Source: Phycomyces nitens
Taxonomy: Eukaryota > Mucoromycota > Mucoromycetes > Mucorales > Phycomycetaceae
Direction of reading: 5' to 3'
Assembly: GCA_022702545.1 (NCBI GenBank)
Contig: JAHRBC010000003.1
Location: forward strand, 7,378,001-7,442,000
DNA: 64,000 bases
In this document: piece after piece, positions 22,338 through 32,098 of the stretch
Position numbering within the stretch: the stretch's first letter is position 1
Layout: each line of letters opens with the position of its first letter
The notes under the pieces: model-generated
The model's input: only the letters and a program-made list of their open reading frames with translations
Told to the model about the DNA's origin: nothing
Databases searched by the model: none
Program-made: the position numbers and the translations under genes

Positions 22338-24173
22338 ATGCTTTTATCAGACTTTCCTCGAGAAATCATAGAACAAATTGCGGATCGTCTTTCCTTTGAA
22401 GACAAGATCTCTTGTTCTTTGGTGTGCAAGTCATGGAAAAGAGTTTTCCAGGATACCATATACTCTGATATAAGCATAAATTCTCCTGAAGCCTTACAAG
22501 ACGTTATGACTCCATCCCTGGATAACCGACACAAATACCATGAAATTGGACACCTTGTACGATATCTGACTATAAGTCACGATTGGGATATAGCTGTCGA
22601 GAAAATCTACGCACTGCAAAAGGCCTTTCCAAATATAAAGTATCTTTCTTTCCCAATAGCTCCTTTGGACTTTGGAAGTATGGCTAGTTTGGACCTCTGG
22701 GGAGCATTGACTGAGCTTTGCATGGATATCGTAACTTCGGATCTACCCATCAAGGAAAATTCACTTGTTGAAATAATTGCGTGCTTACCCCTCTTAAGGC
22801 GTCTAGAGATTCATGGTGAAATGAATCATGAAAGTATAGTATCATTCTCAGTAAACGATTTTGAGACCATCCACTCGCATCTAAAGCACCTTGAACACAT
22901 GAAACTCAGCACAAATTTATTGACTCTTTCTGATACCGACCTTGAACGTATAGCAAAAGCATCTCCAGCAACAACAATGAAAAGCCTGAACATAACGTCC
23001 GATAAGACAGACCATCGATGGCTATGCTATTTCGCTCGTAAATATCCCAACCTACACACGCTCGATCTGTGCATACCAGGGCTTTTACCCAATGTCGAAA
23101 AACAAAAGTATAATACAATGGCATTATTCCAGCAAGCACCCATATCATTTAAGCGGCTAACAAAGCTAAAATTTCAGTACTCCCATGACATTGAGGGCGG
23201 AAATTTACTTTTCATGAATAAGATCAACTTTCACGATATGCCATTAAAGCACATATGGGTTGACATTTCAGCATCAGATATTACTTCTTTTGATAATCTC
23301 TATGACACTCCCAAAAAGATCGCAGAAACCTGCCTGGAGAAATGTTCAAAGACCATTGAATCATTACATTTCAGATGTAATGATGAAAATATAACTCCAA
23401 TAAACTTGACGGGGATGGAGAACAGCCTTTGTAACTTGGTCAAGGTGAACATGAGCGTTCGCACGGTTGCTGATATCGATACATTTCTCCGTGCAGCACC
23501 TCGCTTGAAATCGTTTAGACTCGCGTATGGTGATATCAAGGTTAAAGATGAACTCTATAATTCAGAGAGATTTGAACTCCAATCATTCGATTTAAGACGC
23601 TCAAAAATTACATCAGATGTCCTCCGGTTTCTGTCATTCCATTGCAAAAACTTGAACAGGTTGGACCTGTGTTATCTATCGATTTACGGGAACTTTACAA
23701 CACCTGGGTGCCAGTTTATCGACATGACTTATAGCCGCTTACAGTCATTATACATCAGGAATACAAGCTTTATTATAAATGACAACAAGGAGTGTCCAGA
23801 AAATCGAAATATAACTCTTATTACTCGATCAGTTGATGATATTCCTCCAAAGCAAGAATACGATCCCAATAGGCTCCCGGTTGGTATTGGAGAAGCATCC
23901 GACAAAGATCATTATGATTGGATTTACCAATATCCTAAAAATGACTTTACCGATAGAATTTCAGAAGAACAAGCATCCTTTATCACGAAATTCGTCTCAA
24001 ACTATGAGGAAAACAAGAAAATAATTTTGGAGAAAGCCCTTGATACAAAAAGTAGAGAACCGTCCGAAGCCTGGAAAGACTGCTGTGTTTTTGGGTATAC
24101 AAAGCTAAAACTTGGTTATGTACCTAATTATGGCTGCATTATTAAATACTTTTGGGGTCATGACAATCCCTAA
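22338..24173 (+). CDS. F-box/LRR-type protein, array copy D
   Basis: Intronless, 611 residues from the family start MLLSDFP. An in-frame ATG 39 bp upstream exists only because of an extra A in a homopolymer and was not used. F-box at residues 3-45 (FPREIIEQIADRLSFED). The first 255 bp are identical to copy I, but the tail is of the other class (ISEEQASFITKFVSNYEENKK, CCVFGYTKLKLGYV), so D and I share a 5' end and differ in the 3' end. The last residues extend slightly past those of copies C and H. Confidence 0.92.
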   Translation: MLLSDFPREIIEQIADRLSFEDKISCSLVCKSWKRVFQDTIYSDISINSPEALQDVMTPSLDNRHKYHEIGHLVRYLTISHDWDIAVEKIYALQKAFPNIKYLSFPIAPLDFGSMASLDLWGALTELCMDIVTSDLPIKENSLVEIIACLPLLRRLEIHGEMNHESIVSFSVNDFETIHSHLKHLEHMKLSTNLLTLSDTDLERIAKASPATTMKSLNITSDKTDHRWLCYFARKYPNLHTLDLCIPGLLPNVEKQKYNTMALFQQAPISFKRLTKLKFQYSHDIEGGNLLFMNKINFHDMPLKHIWVDISASDITSFDNLYDTPKKIAETCLEKCSKTIESLHFRCNDENITPINLTGMENSLCNLVKVNMSVRTVADIDTFLRAAPRLKSFRLAYGDIKVKDELYNSERFELQSFDLRRSKITSDVLRFLSFHCKNLNRLDLCYLSIYGNFTTPGCQFIDMTYSRLQSLYIRNTSFIINDNKECPENRNITLITRSVDDIPPKQEYDPNRLPVGIGEASDKDHYDWIYQYPKNDFTDRISEEQASFITKFVSNYEENKKIILEKALDTKSREPSEAWKDCCVFGYTKLKLGYVPNYGCIIKYFWGHDNP

Positions 24174-24652
24174 GTTATTACAATTCCCTGAAAGAGAAGA
24201 ATAAAAGAAAGGCCATTTTATATGAATGAGGATTATGTGGACTATATGATTTTTAAAACATTTTGTACTATTCTGGAGACGAGTTGGAGAAGCCAGGGTC
24301 AAGATAAAAATAATGGCAAGAGATACAAACTCTTCTCTGTAGTAAAGAGATATTTCAATCTTTCTCAAATCAAGAGAATAGCTTCTTTAACTTGATTATT
24401 GTATATTTTGTTCACTCTTGTTTAACAGGCTACGACTAAAAACACACGAATAAAAGTATACCTTGTTTTAAAAATAATATTCATTAACTATTTCTAATGT
24501 TCGGTAGACACACTACTAATTTTCTTTATTTATTCTATAAAAACTTGCATTGGTATGCAATACCTCCCATATTTAACAGATACACTCTTCCCCTCTGTGA
24601 ATTATAGTATCCAACTCTTTTTACTTATTGATACTGCTACACTTGCCTTATA

Positions 24653-25996
24653 AACACAGACACAAAAATGTTTGGACCTCTTCACAAAAATCCTAAAAAA
24701 ACGGTTTTTTTGAAAAATAAAAATATTATTTTCTCTTCTTCTTACTAATCAACACCAACATGAAAATATCATTCGCAGCAGAGAAAATTCGCGGCCCATA
24801 TTATAAGGCTGATAAGCTTAAGTTTTGTGGAATTATGTACCTGGACTTGGCTGAGATTGGTCCCGCAAGGATTTCGGTAATTGTCGAAATGAATTTGTCA
24901 ACTGTCAAGAAGATCATTAAGGGATTCAAAGGAACAGGATCGCCCCTTCCTAGAAAGAGCTCTGAACGACCAAAAATCATTAACGAGAGGACGGCGAGAC
25001 ATCTTGTGCAATGCGTACGGAAGAATCCATTTGCCAATTACAATCAGCTGAGATTCGCATTGCGGGAGATGGAGATTATTGTCTGTAGAGCAACAGTAAT
25101 CAGTTGTCTCAAAAACCTTGGCTTTGGTTCTTATATTGCAGCTCATAAGCCAGCTTTGACAGAAATACACAAGCAAAGAAGACTGCAATGGGCCAAGGAT
25201 CATGTCAATTGGACAGATGACCAATGGAGGAGTGTAGTCTGGTCTGATGAGTCACGATTCACAGTTGAGGGGAATGATGGCGGTGCTCGGGTGATCAGAC
25301 AAGTTGGAGAGAGGTACCAAGAAGGGCATATTGTACCAGTGACAAAGTGGGGAAAGGGTAGTCCCATGATATAGAGTTGTTTCTGGGCAGGTGGTTTTGG
25401 CCCTTTGGTCTTCCTCGAAGGCAATGTAAATCAAGACGTATATGTCAACACTTTGGCTCAGAACTTCCTTCCCTGGGCCAAAAATCTGTCAGAGGAATAG
25501 GATAAAGAGTTTATACTCCAAGAAGACGGTGCCAGCTGCCATACTGGCTCCAATGCAAAGTGGTGGAAAGAGGGCCATGCAATCAAGGGCTTTGAGTACT
25601 GGCCAGCCCAAAGTCCTGATATAAATCCCATTGAGCACGTTTGGTAGGCCATAGAAGTAAAGATGAGTGAAGTAAGGGCCGGTATCCAAAATTTGGTCGA
25701 TTTGAAGGTTGCAATGCAACGACAGTGGAAGATACTGGGCAGTGGACTTGCTTCACGTTTAGTGGGGACTATGCAAAGTCGATGCCAGGCAGTGATTGAC
25801 GCTCAAGGCAGTCATACTAAATACTAGTTTTTTATTTTTTTTAATAAATGAATACTTGATATGTATATATTTTTATGTTTCAAGTTTGGATACTCTAGCT
25901 ATCATCACTGTTGAGAGGTTGTATGTTGAATAAATGTAAGCATTTCTTTCTTTAAAAAAATATTCGCAGAGGTCCAAACATTCTTTTATCTGAGTT
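24653..25996 (+). mobile_element. Tc1/mariner-like element TE1 (1,344 bp)
   Basis: Terminal inverted repeats of about 29 bp match at all but four positions and share AATGTTTGGACCTCT. The element sits between TA duplications at 24651-24652 and 25997-25998. Removing it and one TA restores CCTTATATATACACTC, exactly the sequence in the equivalent spacer after copy J (near 59450), so the empty site is visible in the same window. It carries one transposase gene with three TAG stops. Confidence 0.93.
24760..25827 (+). pseudogene. TE1 transposase, DDE type, three in-frame TAG codons
   Basis: One uninterrupted frame of 355 codons except for TAG at 25372-25374, 25498-25500 and 25645-25647. The N-terminal half has two helix-turn-helix-like segments (residues about 20-110). 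The catalytic core has VVWSDESRF (first Asp), LQEDGASCH (second Asp) and SPDINPIEHVW (Glu), with 35 residues between the last two. The first stop falls where relatives have Trp (MVWGC-type motif). All three stops can arise by one G-to-A or C-to-T transition. There are no frameshifts, so inactivation is recent or the stops arose by a mutation process rather than slow decay. Confidence 0.88.
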
Positions 25997-26947
25997 TATA
26001 TACACTCAATATGCGTTCATAATATCCTAGTAGGGTCAAGCTGTTGGATATTTGGTGAACAAACTATTACAGAGACAGCTTGGAACTTTTTCCAGTCCCC
26101 AACCAGACCTGACTTTTGACAAGGGACACTATATTCTTGGTATATAGACTCCTTGTTACAAAGTTTTACAAAGTGATTCAAAAGAAGGACAAGTTTTATT
26201 CCCAATATATTTATATAAACAAAGTAGTCGAAAGTGTAGCTTGTAGTCTTTAAATAGCCAACTCCTCTTTGTCAACAACAACCCCTAAATCATTGATCAA
26301 CCACCTTCAAACTGCTTCATTGGCACAATACAGTCTTTTCTCAACATTTACAGCATAAAGCACCAAACTTTCATGTTTATATTCTTGGGAAAATGTATAA
26401 ATCTATATTCTATATTATAGATATTATTCTATCTTTGTTTGATTTTTTTAGAGTGATGACCAACGTACAATTGCTTCTTTTGTGCACTTTATATAACTGT
26501 AGCTTAAATAAAGTACTACAAGACGATATTTATATCTTACAGATTGTACAGCGTATAATAGTCTTGAGCATGTAATCGCCCATTGTGTCTCTTGTGGTAT
26601 TTATTAGCTCACAAGTGTAATTATGGTTAATTTCATTTTCAAGATGGTATAAATCATCCTCATCAAAGGCCTTTGAGCATTATTTTTGCTTTTTACTATT
26701 ATATAGTTGGTTTGGCAGCTGTTTTGGATGGAATGTCAATGGAACACAATAAAAAACACCTCTGATGATGATTAGAGCTTTTTGATAGTTTGACAATTAC
26801 TTTGTTTTTCCAAGACGTTTCTTGTTGTTGATTTAACGAGACGGTGAGATTTGAATTGAAAGAGTGTTATAGATAATAAGAGTGTAGTGATTGTATGTTT
26901 GGTAGATATGGAATGTTGGTCCGTTACCAAGAAAAACAGCCTGTGTA

Positions 26948-26966
26948 TCCTTCAATATATTGCGCC
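26948..26966 (+). promoter_or_regulatory. Degenerate 19-bp F-box promoter motif
   Basis: TCCTTCAATATATTGCGCC, two changes from consensus, begins 115 bp before copy E. It is the least conserved plus-strand instance and precedes the copy with a nonsense codon. Confidence 0.55.
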
Positions 26967-27062
26967 TCATATTCACTTACCAATAAAAGTACTTGAAAAC
27001 CTTTGAAACACTTAAAACACAAACCTTCTCTTTCCAGTTTACATTTATTCAAAAACCTTTTC

Positions 27063-28895
27063 ATGATTTTATCAGACTTTCCTCAAGAAATCATAGAACA
27101 AATTGCGGATTATCTTTACTTTGAAGACAAGGTCTCTTGTTCTTTGGTGTACAAATCATGGAAAAGAGTTTTCCAGGATACCATATACTCTGATATAAGC
27201 ATAAATTCTCGTGAAGTCTTACAAGACGTTATGACTCCATCCCAGGATAACCGACGCAAATATCATGAAGTTGGACACCTTGTACGATATTTGTCTATAA
27301 GTCACGGTCGGGATATAACTGTCGAGAAAATCTACGCATTGCAAAAGACCTTTCCAAATATAAAGTATCTTTATTTTATAGTAACTACTCTTGTCTCGAA
27401 CACCTTTGGAAGTATAGCCGATCGGAACCTCTGGGGATCATTGACTGCGCTTCAAATATATCTCTCTAATTTCAATGTATTTGCTACAGCAAAATCACTT
27501 GTTGAAATAACTGTGTGCTTACCCCTCTTAAGACGCCTAACGATTCAAGATGGAATGCAGTATAGAGATATGAAAGGATTATCAGTAAACAATTTTGAGA
27601 CCATCCACTCGCATCTAAAGCACCTTGAATACATGAAACTCAAATTAAGTTTCTTGACTCTTCCTGATACCGAACATGAACGTATACCAAACGTATCTCC
27701 AGCCACAACGATGAAAATATTGGATATAATATCCAGTGATGCAGACTATCGATGGCTATGCTATTTTTCTCGCAAATATCCCAACCTACACACACTTGAC
27801 CTTGGCTTAAAATATCTGTTGCTCGGTAGCAAAGCACGAAGACATAATACAATGACATTATTCCAACAAGTGCCTGTATCATTTCAGCACCTCGAAAGTC
27901 TCAATCTCAAATATTGCCATAACATTGAGAGAGAGGAGTTACTTATCATAGATAAGATCTGCTTTCATGACGCGCCATTAAAGCATCTATCTATTGACGT
28001 TTCAGTAAGATATGGCTCTTCTCCTGATAATCTCTGTGACGCTTCCAAAATCATCGTGGAAACCTTCTTGGAGAGTTGTTCAAAGACCATTGAATCACTT
28101 AATCTGAAATGCGCAATTGATTATGGAATCCCAATAAACTTGACGTGGATGGAGAACAACCTTTGCAAGCTGGTCAAAGTCGAAATCAACATTCCTACGG
28201 TTGTTGATATCGATGCCTTTCTCCGTGCAGCACCTCGCTTGAAATATCTTCAACTCAAATATTCGGATATCAAGGTTAAAAAACAACTCTACAATTCAGA
28301 GAGATTTGAACTCCAATCATTCGATTTAAGCTACTCAACAATTACATCAGATGTCCTCCGGTTTCTGTCATTCCACTGCAGGAACTTGAATACGCTGAGT
28401 TTGTGTGAAGTATCAGTCTACGGCAGTTTTACGACACCTGGATGCCAGTCCATCGACATGACTTATAGCCGCTTACAGTCATTATCTATAGATAAGACAA
28501 TCTTTATTATAAAAGACAACAAGAAGTGACCAGACAATTTGAACATAACTCTTATTACTCGACCGGTTGACGCTATTACTCCAAAACAAGATTATGATCC
28601 CAATATCTTGCCGGTTAATGCTGGAAATTCTCCTTTTAAGACTCATAATGAATGGTTTTACGAAGATTATCTCGGCAGTACGATTAAAATTTCAGGATTA
28701 CAAGCCTTCTACACCGAGGATTTCTTTTCAAACTATGAAGAAAACAAGAGAATTGCTATGAAGGAAACCCCTCGCATAACAAAACGAAAGGTGTCCAAAA
28801 TTTCGAAGCAAAACTTTGTTTTTGGATATACAAAGATAGGCCTTGGTTATGTATCTCATTATAGTCGCAGTACTTTTTTTGTATTGAGATTGTGA
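27063..28895 (+). pseudogene. F-box/LRR-type gene, array copy E, one in-frame TGA
   Basis: The frame is intact over 610 codons except codon 489, TGA at 28527-28529, where paralogues have TGT (Cys) in the K-x-C-P motif. Downstream, the DNLNITLITRPVDAITPKQ region and the tail QNFVFGYTKIGLGYV remain in frame. A product stopping at the TGA would keep the F-box (residues 3-45) and almost all LRRs but lose the conserved C-terminal tail. Either a very recent pseudogene, a truncated but functional protein, readthrough, or a base error. Downstream of the first 100 codons it is closest to copy I. Confidence 0.85.
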
Positions 28896-29299
28896 TAAGC
28901 TATTATTTATTACAAGTTCATTAAAGAGATGAATAAAAGAGAGATCATATTATCTGTTTATGTATTGTACGGATTATATAGTTTTTAAAATATTTGGCAC
29001 TATTCTGGAGACGAGTTGGAGAAGCCAAGGTCAATATAAAAATAATGGCAAGATATACACACTTTTCTCTGTAGTAAAGAGATATTTCAATCTTTCTCAA
29101 ATCAAGAAAATAGCTTCTTTAACTCGATTATTGTATTTTGTTCACTCTTGTTTAACAGGACATGACTAAAAACACATTGGTGGAAACACCCAATATTCAA
29201 TAATGAAAAGAATATTTATTAAATGATTCCAATATCTCGTGGATTTACTACCTGCCTTTTTCCTTTGATCTATATAATTTAACATTGGAATGGAATATG
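28896..29299. repeat. Shared F-box 3' segment and short Tc1-relic remnant after copy E
   Basis: The 3' flank to about 29165 matches that of copies I, J and K. A 130-bp remnant of the relic follows and is cut at 29299 by the second 346-bp repeat. Confidence 0.6.
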
Positions 29300-29645
29300 T
29301 TGTGTTTTAGGGTATTAAAACAATAAAAAATGATAATGGAGATATAGACAGTAAGTGAGTACTTTGAGACTGTATATAAGCTTGTCTTTATTAAGATACA
29401 AAATGTGCCGCTCTTTATATACTCTTTCAATGTGCTGTTACACAAGATCTTGGACTTCCTGATACGTGGGGTCTTTCACCACATTAAGATATTAGATGGA
29501 GTAAGCTTCTGAGCTCAATATCCATGTTACTATTACTCTGATGCATTTCTATAATTCCTTTATCGTACCTTATTAGCTCTCAGCTAATCTGTACTTATAG
29601 CTTATCTATATGTAAAATATACATTAATAAGGCTGAATCACCGCA
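29300..29645. repeat. 346-bp interspersed repeat, copy 2 (inverted)
   Basis: Inverted copy of 10522-10867 with the same length and the same ends. No flanking duplication is visible: the left neighbour is Tc1-relic remnant and the right neighbour is the truncated F-box relic. It probably sits at a rearrangement junction. Confidence 0.7.
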
Positions 29646-30743
29646 TTTTATCTTCACCAAGTCTATTGGTGTTGTATACGTATTTTCACATTGCAGATGA
29701 AAATATTCAATGGTCTTTGGACACCTTGTCAGACAGAATTCCGTGATGAATTGAGGAATCTCATAGAGTGTATCAAAAGAAGAAGTACGGTACGGTACTT
29801 CAGCACAAATCGATATATGCTTCAATGGTATAAGTTCAAGTCTGAGCACATTCCATAAATATCGATAGTCTTCATCAGGATGATTGAAATATTGAAGATT
29901 CATTTTTTTTCAAGTGTTGAAATGAAATAGGCGCTTGCTGGAATAATGCTACTGTATTGTTTTTTTTTGTTCTTCGGTATATCATAGTCTGCTTTTTGTT
30001 CAAAATTTAAGTACTTATAGATTCGGATATTTGCAAGAAAAGTAAAATAACCATCGATAGTCCGTCTTCCTTACAAGTATTCTCAAGTTTCTCATCGCGG
30101 TGGCTGGAGATACCTTCGGTATAAGTTCAAGGTCGGCATTAGATAGCACAAAAATATTTATATTGAGCTTCAAATATTCATGATGCTTTAGGTGCGAGTG
30201 AATGTTCTCTAGATTGTTTAACGAGAGCTCCAATGTATCTACCCTCTCAGCTATATGATCGATCTCAAGTCGTCTCAGGAAGGGAAAGGACTCGAGAGTT
30301 TTAATAAATAAATGATCTGTATAGAATTCAAGTGCTTTCCAAAAAGTAAGGCGAATTTCTCTTAGTGATATCTAGGTATTCGATTCCACAAGTTTTCGAG
30401 AGTAGTTTGTGCATCCCAATACATTATCGAGATGAAGACGTCTTAAGTCCAGGAAGTGTTTGTGCAGTGCGTAAATATTGTTATATAATAGGGCTGAAGT
30501 GTAATACATATGCAGATATCGTACAAGGTACCCATTTCTTTGATAGTCATGTTGATTCTCCTGGGTTGGATTTATAATGTCTTGTAAGGCCTTTTGTGAT
30601 GTTATAGTTATATCAGAGTATAGGAAATCCTGAAAAGCTTTTTTTCCATGACTTACACACCAAAGAGCAAGAGATCTTGTCTTTAAAGGAAAGAGGATCC
30701 GCATTTTTTCTATGATTTCTTGAAGAAGGTCTGACAAAAGCAT
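29646..30743 (-). pseudogene. Decayed, 3'-truncated F-box/LRR gene, copy F
   Basis: Starts at 30743 with MLLSDLLQEIIEK. The F-box continues partly in another frame (around 30700-30615, ADPLSFKDKISCSLVCKSWKK), showing two compensating frameshifts. Later fragments are 30233-30015 (NIHSHLKHHEYLKLNIN, KTDYRWLFYFSCKYPNL) and 29903-29646 (PLKHISICAEVPYRTSS). The last third, including the conserved tail, is missing where the 346-bp repeat begins. It is closest to copy G and lies head to head with it. Confidence 0.88.
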
Positions 30744-30844
30744 GAGAAAATGGTATTTTGAAAATAAGAATACTGGAAAGAGAGGAGGTGATGTATTTTA
30801 AGCGTTTCAAAGGTTTTGCTTTCAATGTTAATAAAGTAAAGAAA

Positions 30845-30863
30845 GGCGAAATGTATTGTAGGA
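30845..30863 (-). promoter_or_regulatory. 19-bp F-box promoter motif of relic F
   Basis: On the minus strand TCCTACAATACATTTCGCC, with its first base 120 bp before the relic's start codon. The left half is perfect and the right half has changed, as expected for a dead gene. Confidence 0.6.
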
Positions 30864-30918
30864 CAGAAAGGTATGATCCGCATTCAATATAATATAAAAA
30901 TGGATAAGTATGGTGCAT

Positions 30919-31582
30919 TCGGACTTAGATATCAACTTTTTTACACACTTTTCAAAAGCCTAAGACTTTTGCAAAAATAAATATATCAAAAATCTGAGCC
31001 GCGCGTTAGAAAGCCATAGCATTGATTAATGTATCCCATGACTTTATTTTTAATTAAATGGCGTTAAAGAAAAGCCTTAGTGTTTTAAAGATATGCTGGT
31101 AAGCAACAATTACATAGCGGAGATCATAATTATATTTTGCAGTATGACGGAAGTTAAATATCATTATTTTTTACCTGCGGAGTTTTATCAAACGAAATTG
31201 AAACAAATTTGACAAAAGTCGATAGTTAAAGCTAAATGCACCATATTACAAGGTCAATACTATAATATCTATAGCAGTCGAAAAGGGACATTCCATTCAA
31301 TCAGTAAAGGAATATCTAACATGGAGTATAAACTCCAATACATTTGATACCTTTTACTACAAGCCTACTTTTCAAGACTCTTCAAGCACACCCATTACAC
31401 ATTCGTTTTTAAAAATAGAAACACCATCACATTAGGAGACAAAGTAGAGCCGACTGATATTGATTTAGAAATAACACTAGATTCTATATTTGTAATATAT
31501 CCATGTCTCAATAGGCATTAGCGTATTGTCCTTGAAATCCTTATTCATCTTTGGTGCCCATTTACTGAGTATTGTACCTCTG
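30919..31582. other. Region between head-to-head copies F and G
   Basis: AT-rich, no recognisable gene or repeat seen. The last 60 bp (TCTTTGG.GCCCATTTACT) resemble the sequence just upstream of the copy B motif and may be part of an older promoter form. Confidence 0.45.
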
Positions 31583-31601
31583 TCCTACAATACACTGCGC
31601 C
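31583..31601 (+). promoter_or_regulatory. 19-bp F-box promoter motif displaced by an LTR insertion
   Basis: Perfect TCCTACAATACACTGCGCC, 516 bp before the start of copy G. Subtracting the 394-bp LTR and its 4-bp target duplication gives 118 bp, the standard spacing. Confidence 0.75.
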
Positions 31602-31634
31602 TCTTTTATTTTATTAACATTGAAAATAAAGCCA

Positions 31635-32028
31635 TTGTAATGTTGGGCGATGATCGGATCTTTGGTATACAGTGCGGTATGAACTGGTGGTCTTTTACGG
31701 TAAAAGGAAGTTATACGCACAGTAATGGGTAGGGGTTAGGGATAAGGCACGATGTGGGTTGCCACAGCGAAGTAATAGACAATAGAAAATAGGGTAGTTC
31801 TCTCAACGATTCAGACAATACGAAATGACCAGAGCGACCTGTCCCCTGCGACAAATATAGACTTAACGGGAAAAGAATCTGTTTTATTCAAATTGGCTGA
31901 TAACGAGATAATATGGCCATAGCCTCCAAGGTAGTACTATAATATGAAATTGGGGTCGTGCACGATTCTTGGGAACCCCTTTCAGCCCAGATCGAACTGA
32001 ATAGGTGGCCGGCCCGGACTACATCACA
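31635..32028. mobile_element. Solo LTR in the promoter of copy G
   Basis: Begins TGTAATGTTG and ends CTACATCACA (imperfect TG...CA inverted ends), flanked by CCAT at 31631-31634 and 32029-32032. It is visibly richer in G and C than its surroundings. Joining the flanks gives sequence that aligns without a gap to the promoter of relic F (TTAACATTGAAA, then AAACGCTTAAAA), so the empty site is known. It carries no coding capacity. Confidence 0.85.
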
Positions 32029-32098
32029 CCATTAAAACGCTTAAAAAACATTAACCCTTCTCTTTCCAGCTTACATTTATTCAAAATACCATTTTCTT

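Larger units (their letters stand above)
24174..26690 (-). mobile_element. 3' segment and decayed Tc1/mariner relic between D and E, split by a younger element
   Basis: After about 300 bp of shared F-box 3' flank, the minus-strand relic spans about 24480-26600. It is interrupted at a TA (24651-24652) by a younger Tc1-like element. The right-hand part keeps a 62-codon minus ORF (26205-26017) containing NKESIYQEYSVPCQKS and VSVIVCSPNIQQLDPTRIL, a decayed form of the DNAPCHKS and SPxLNPIE motifs of Tc1 transposases. Confidence 0.7.
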
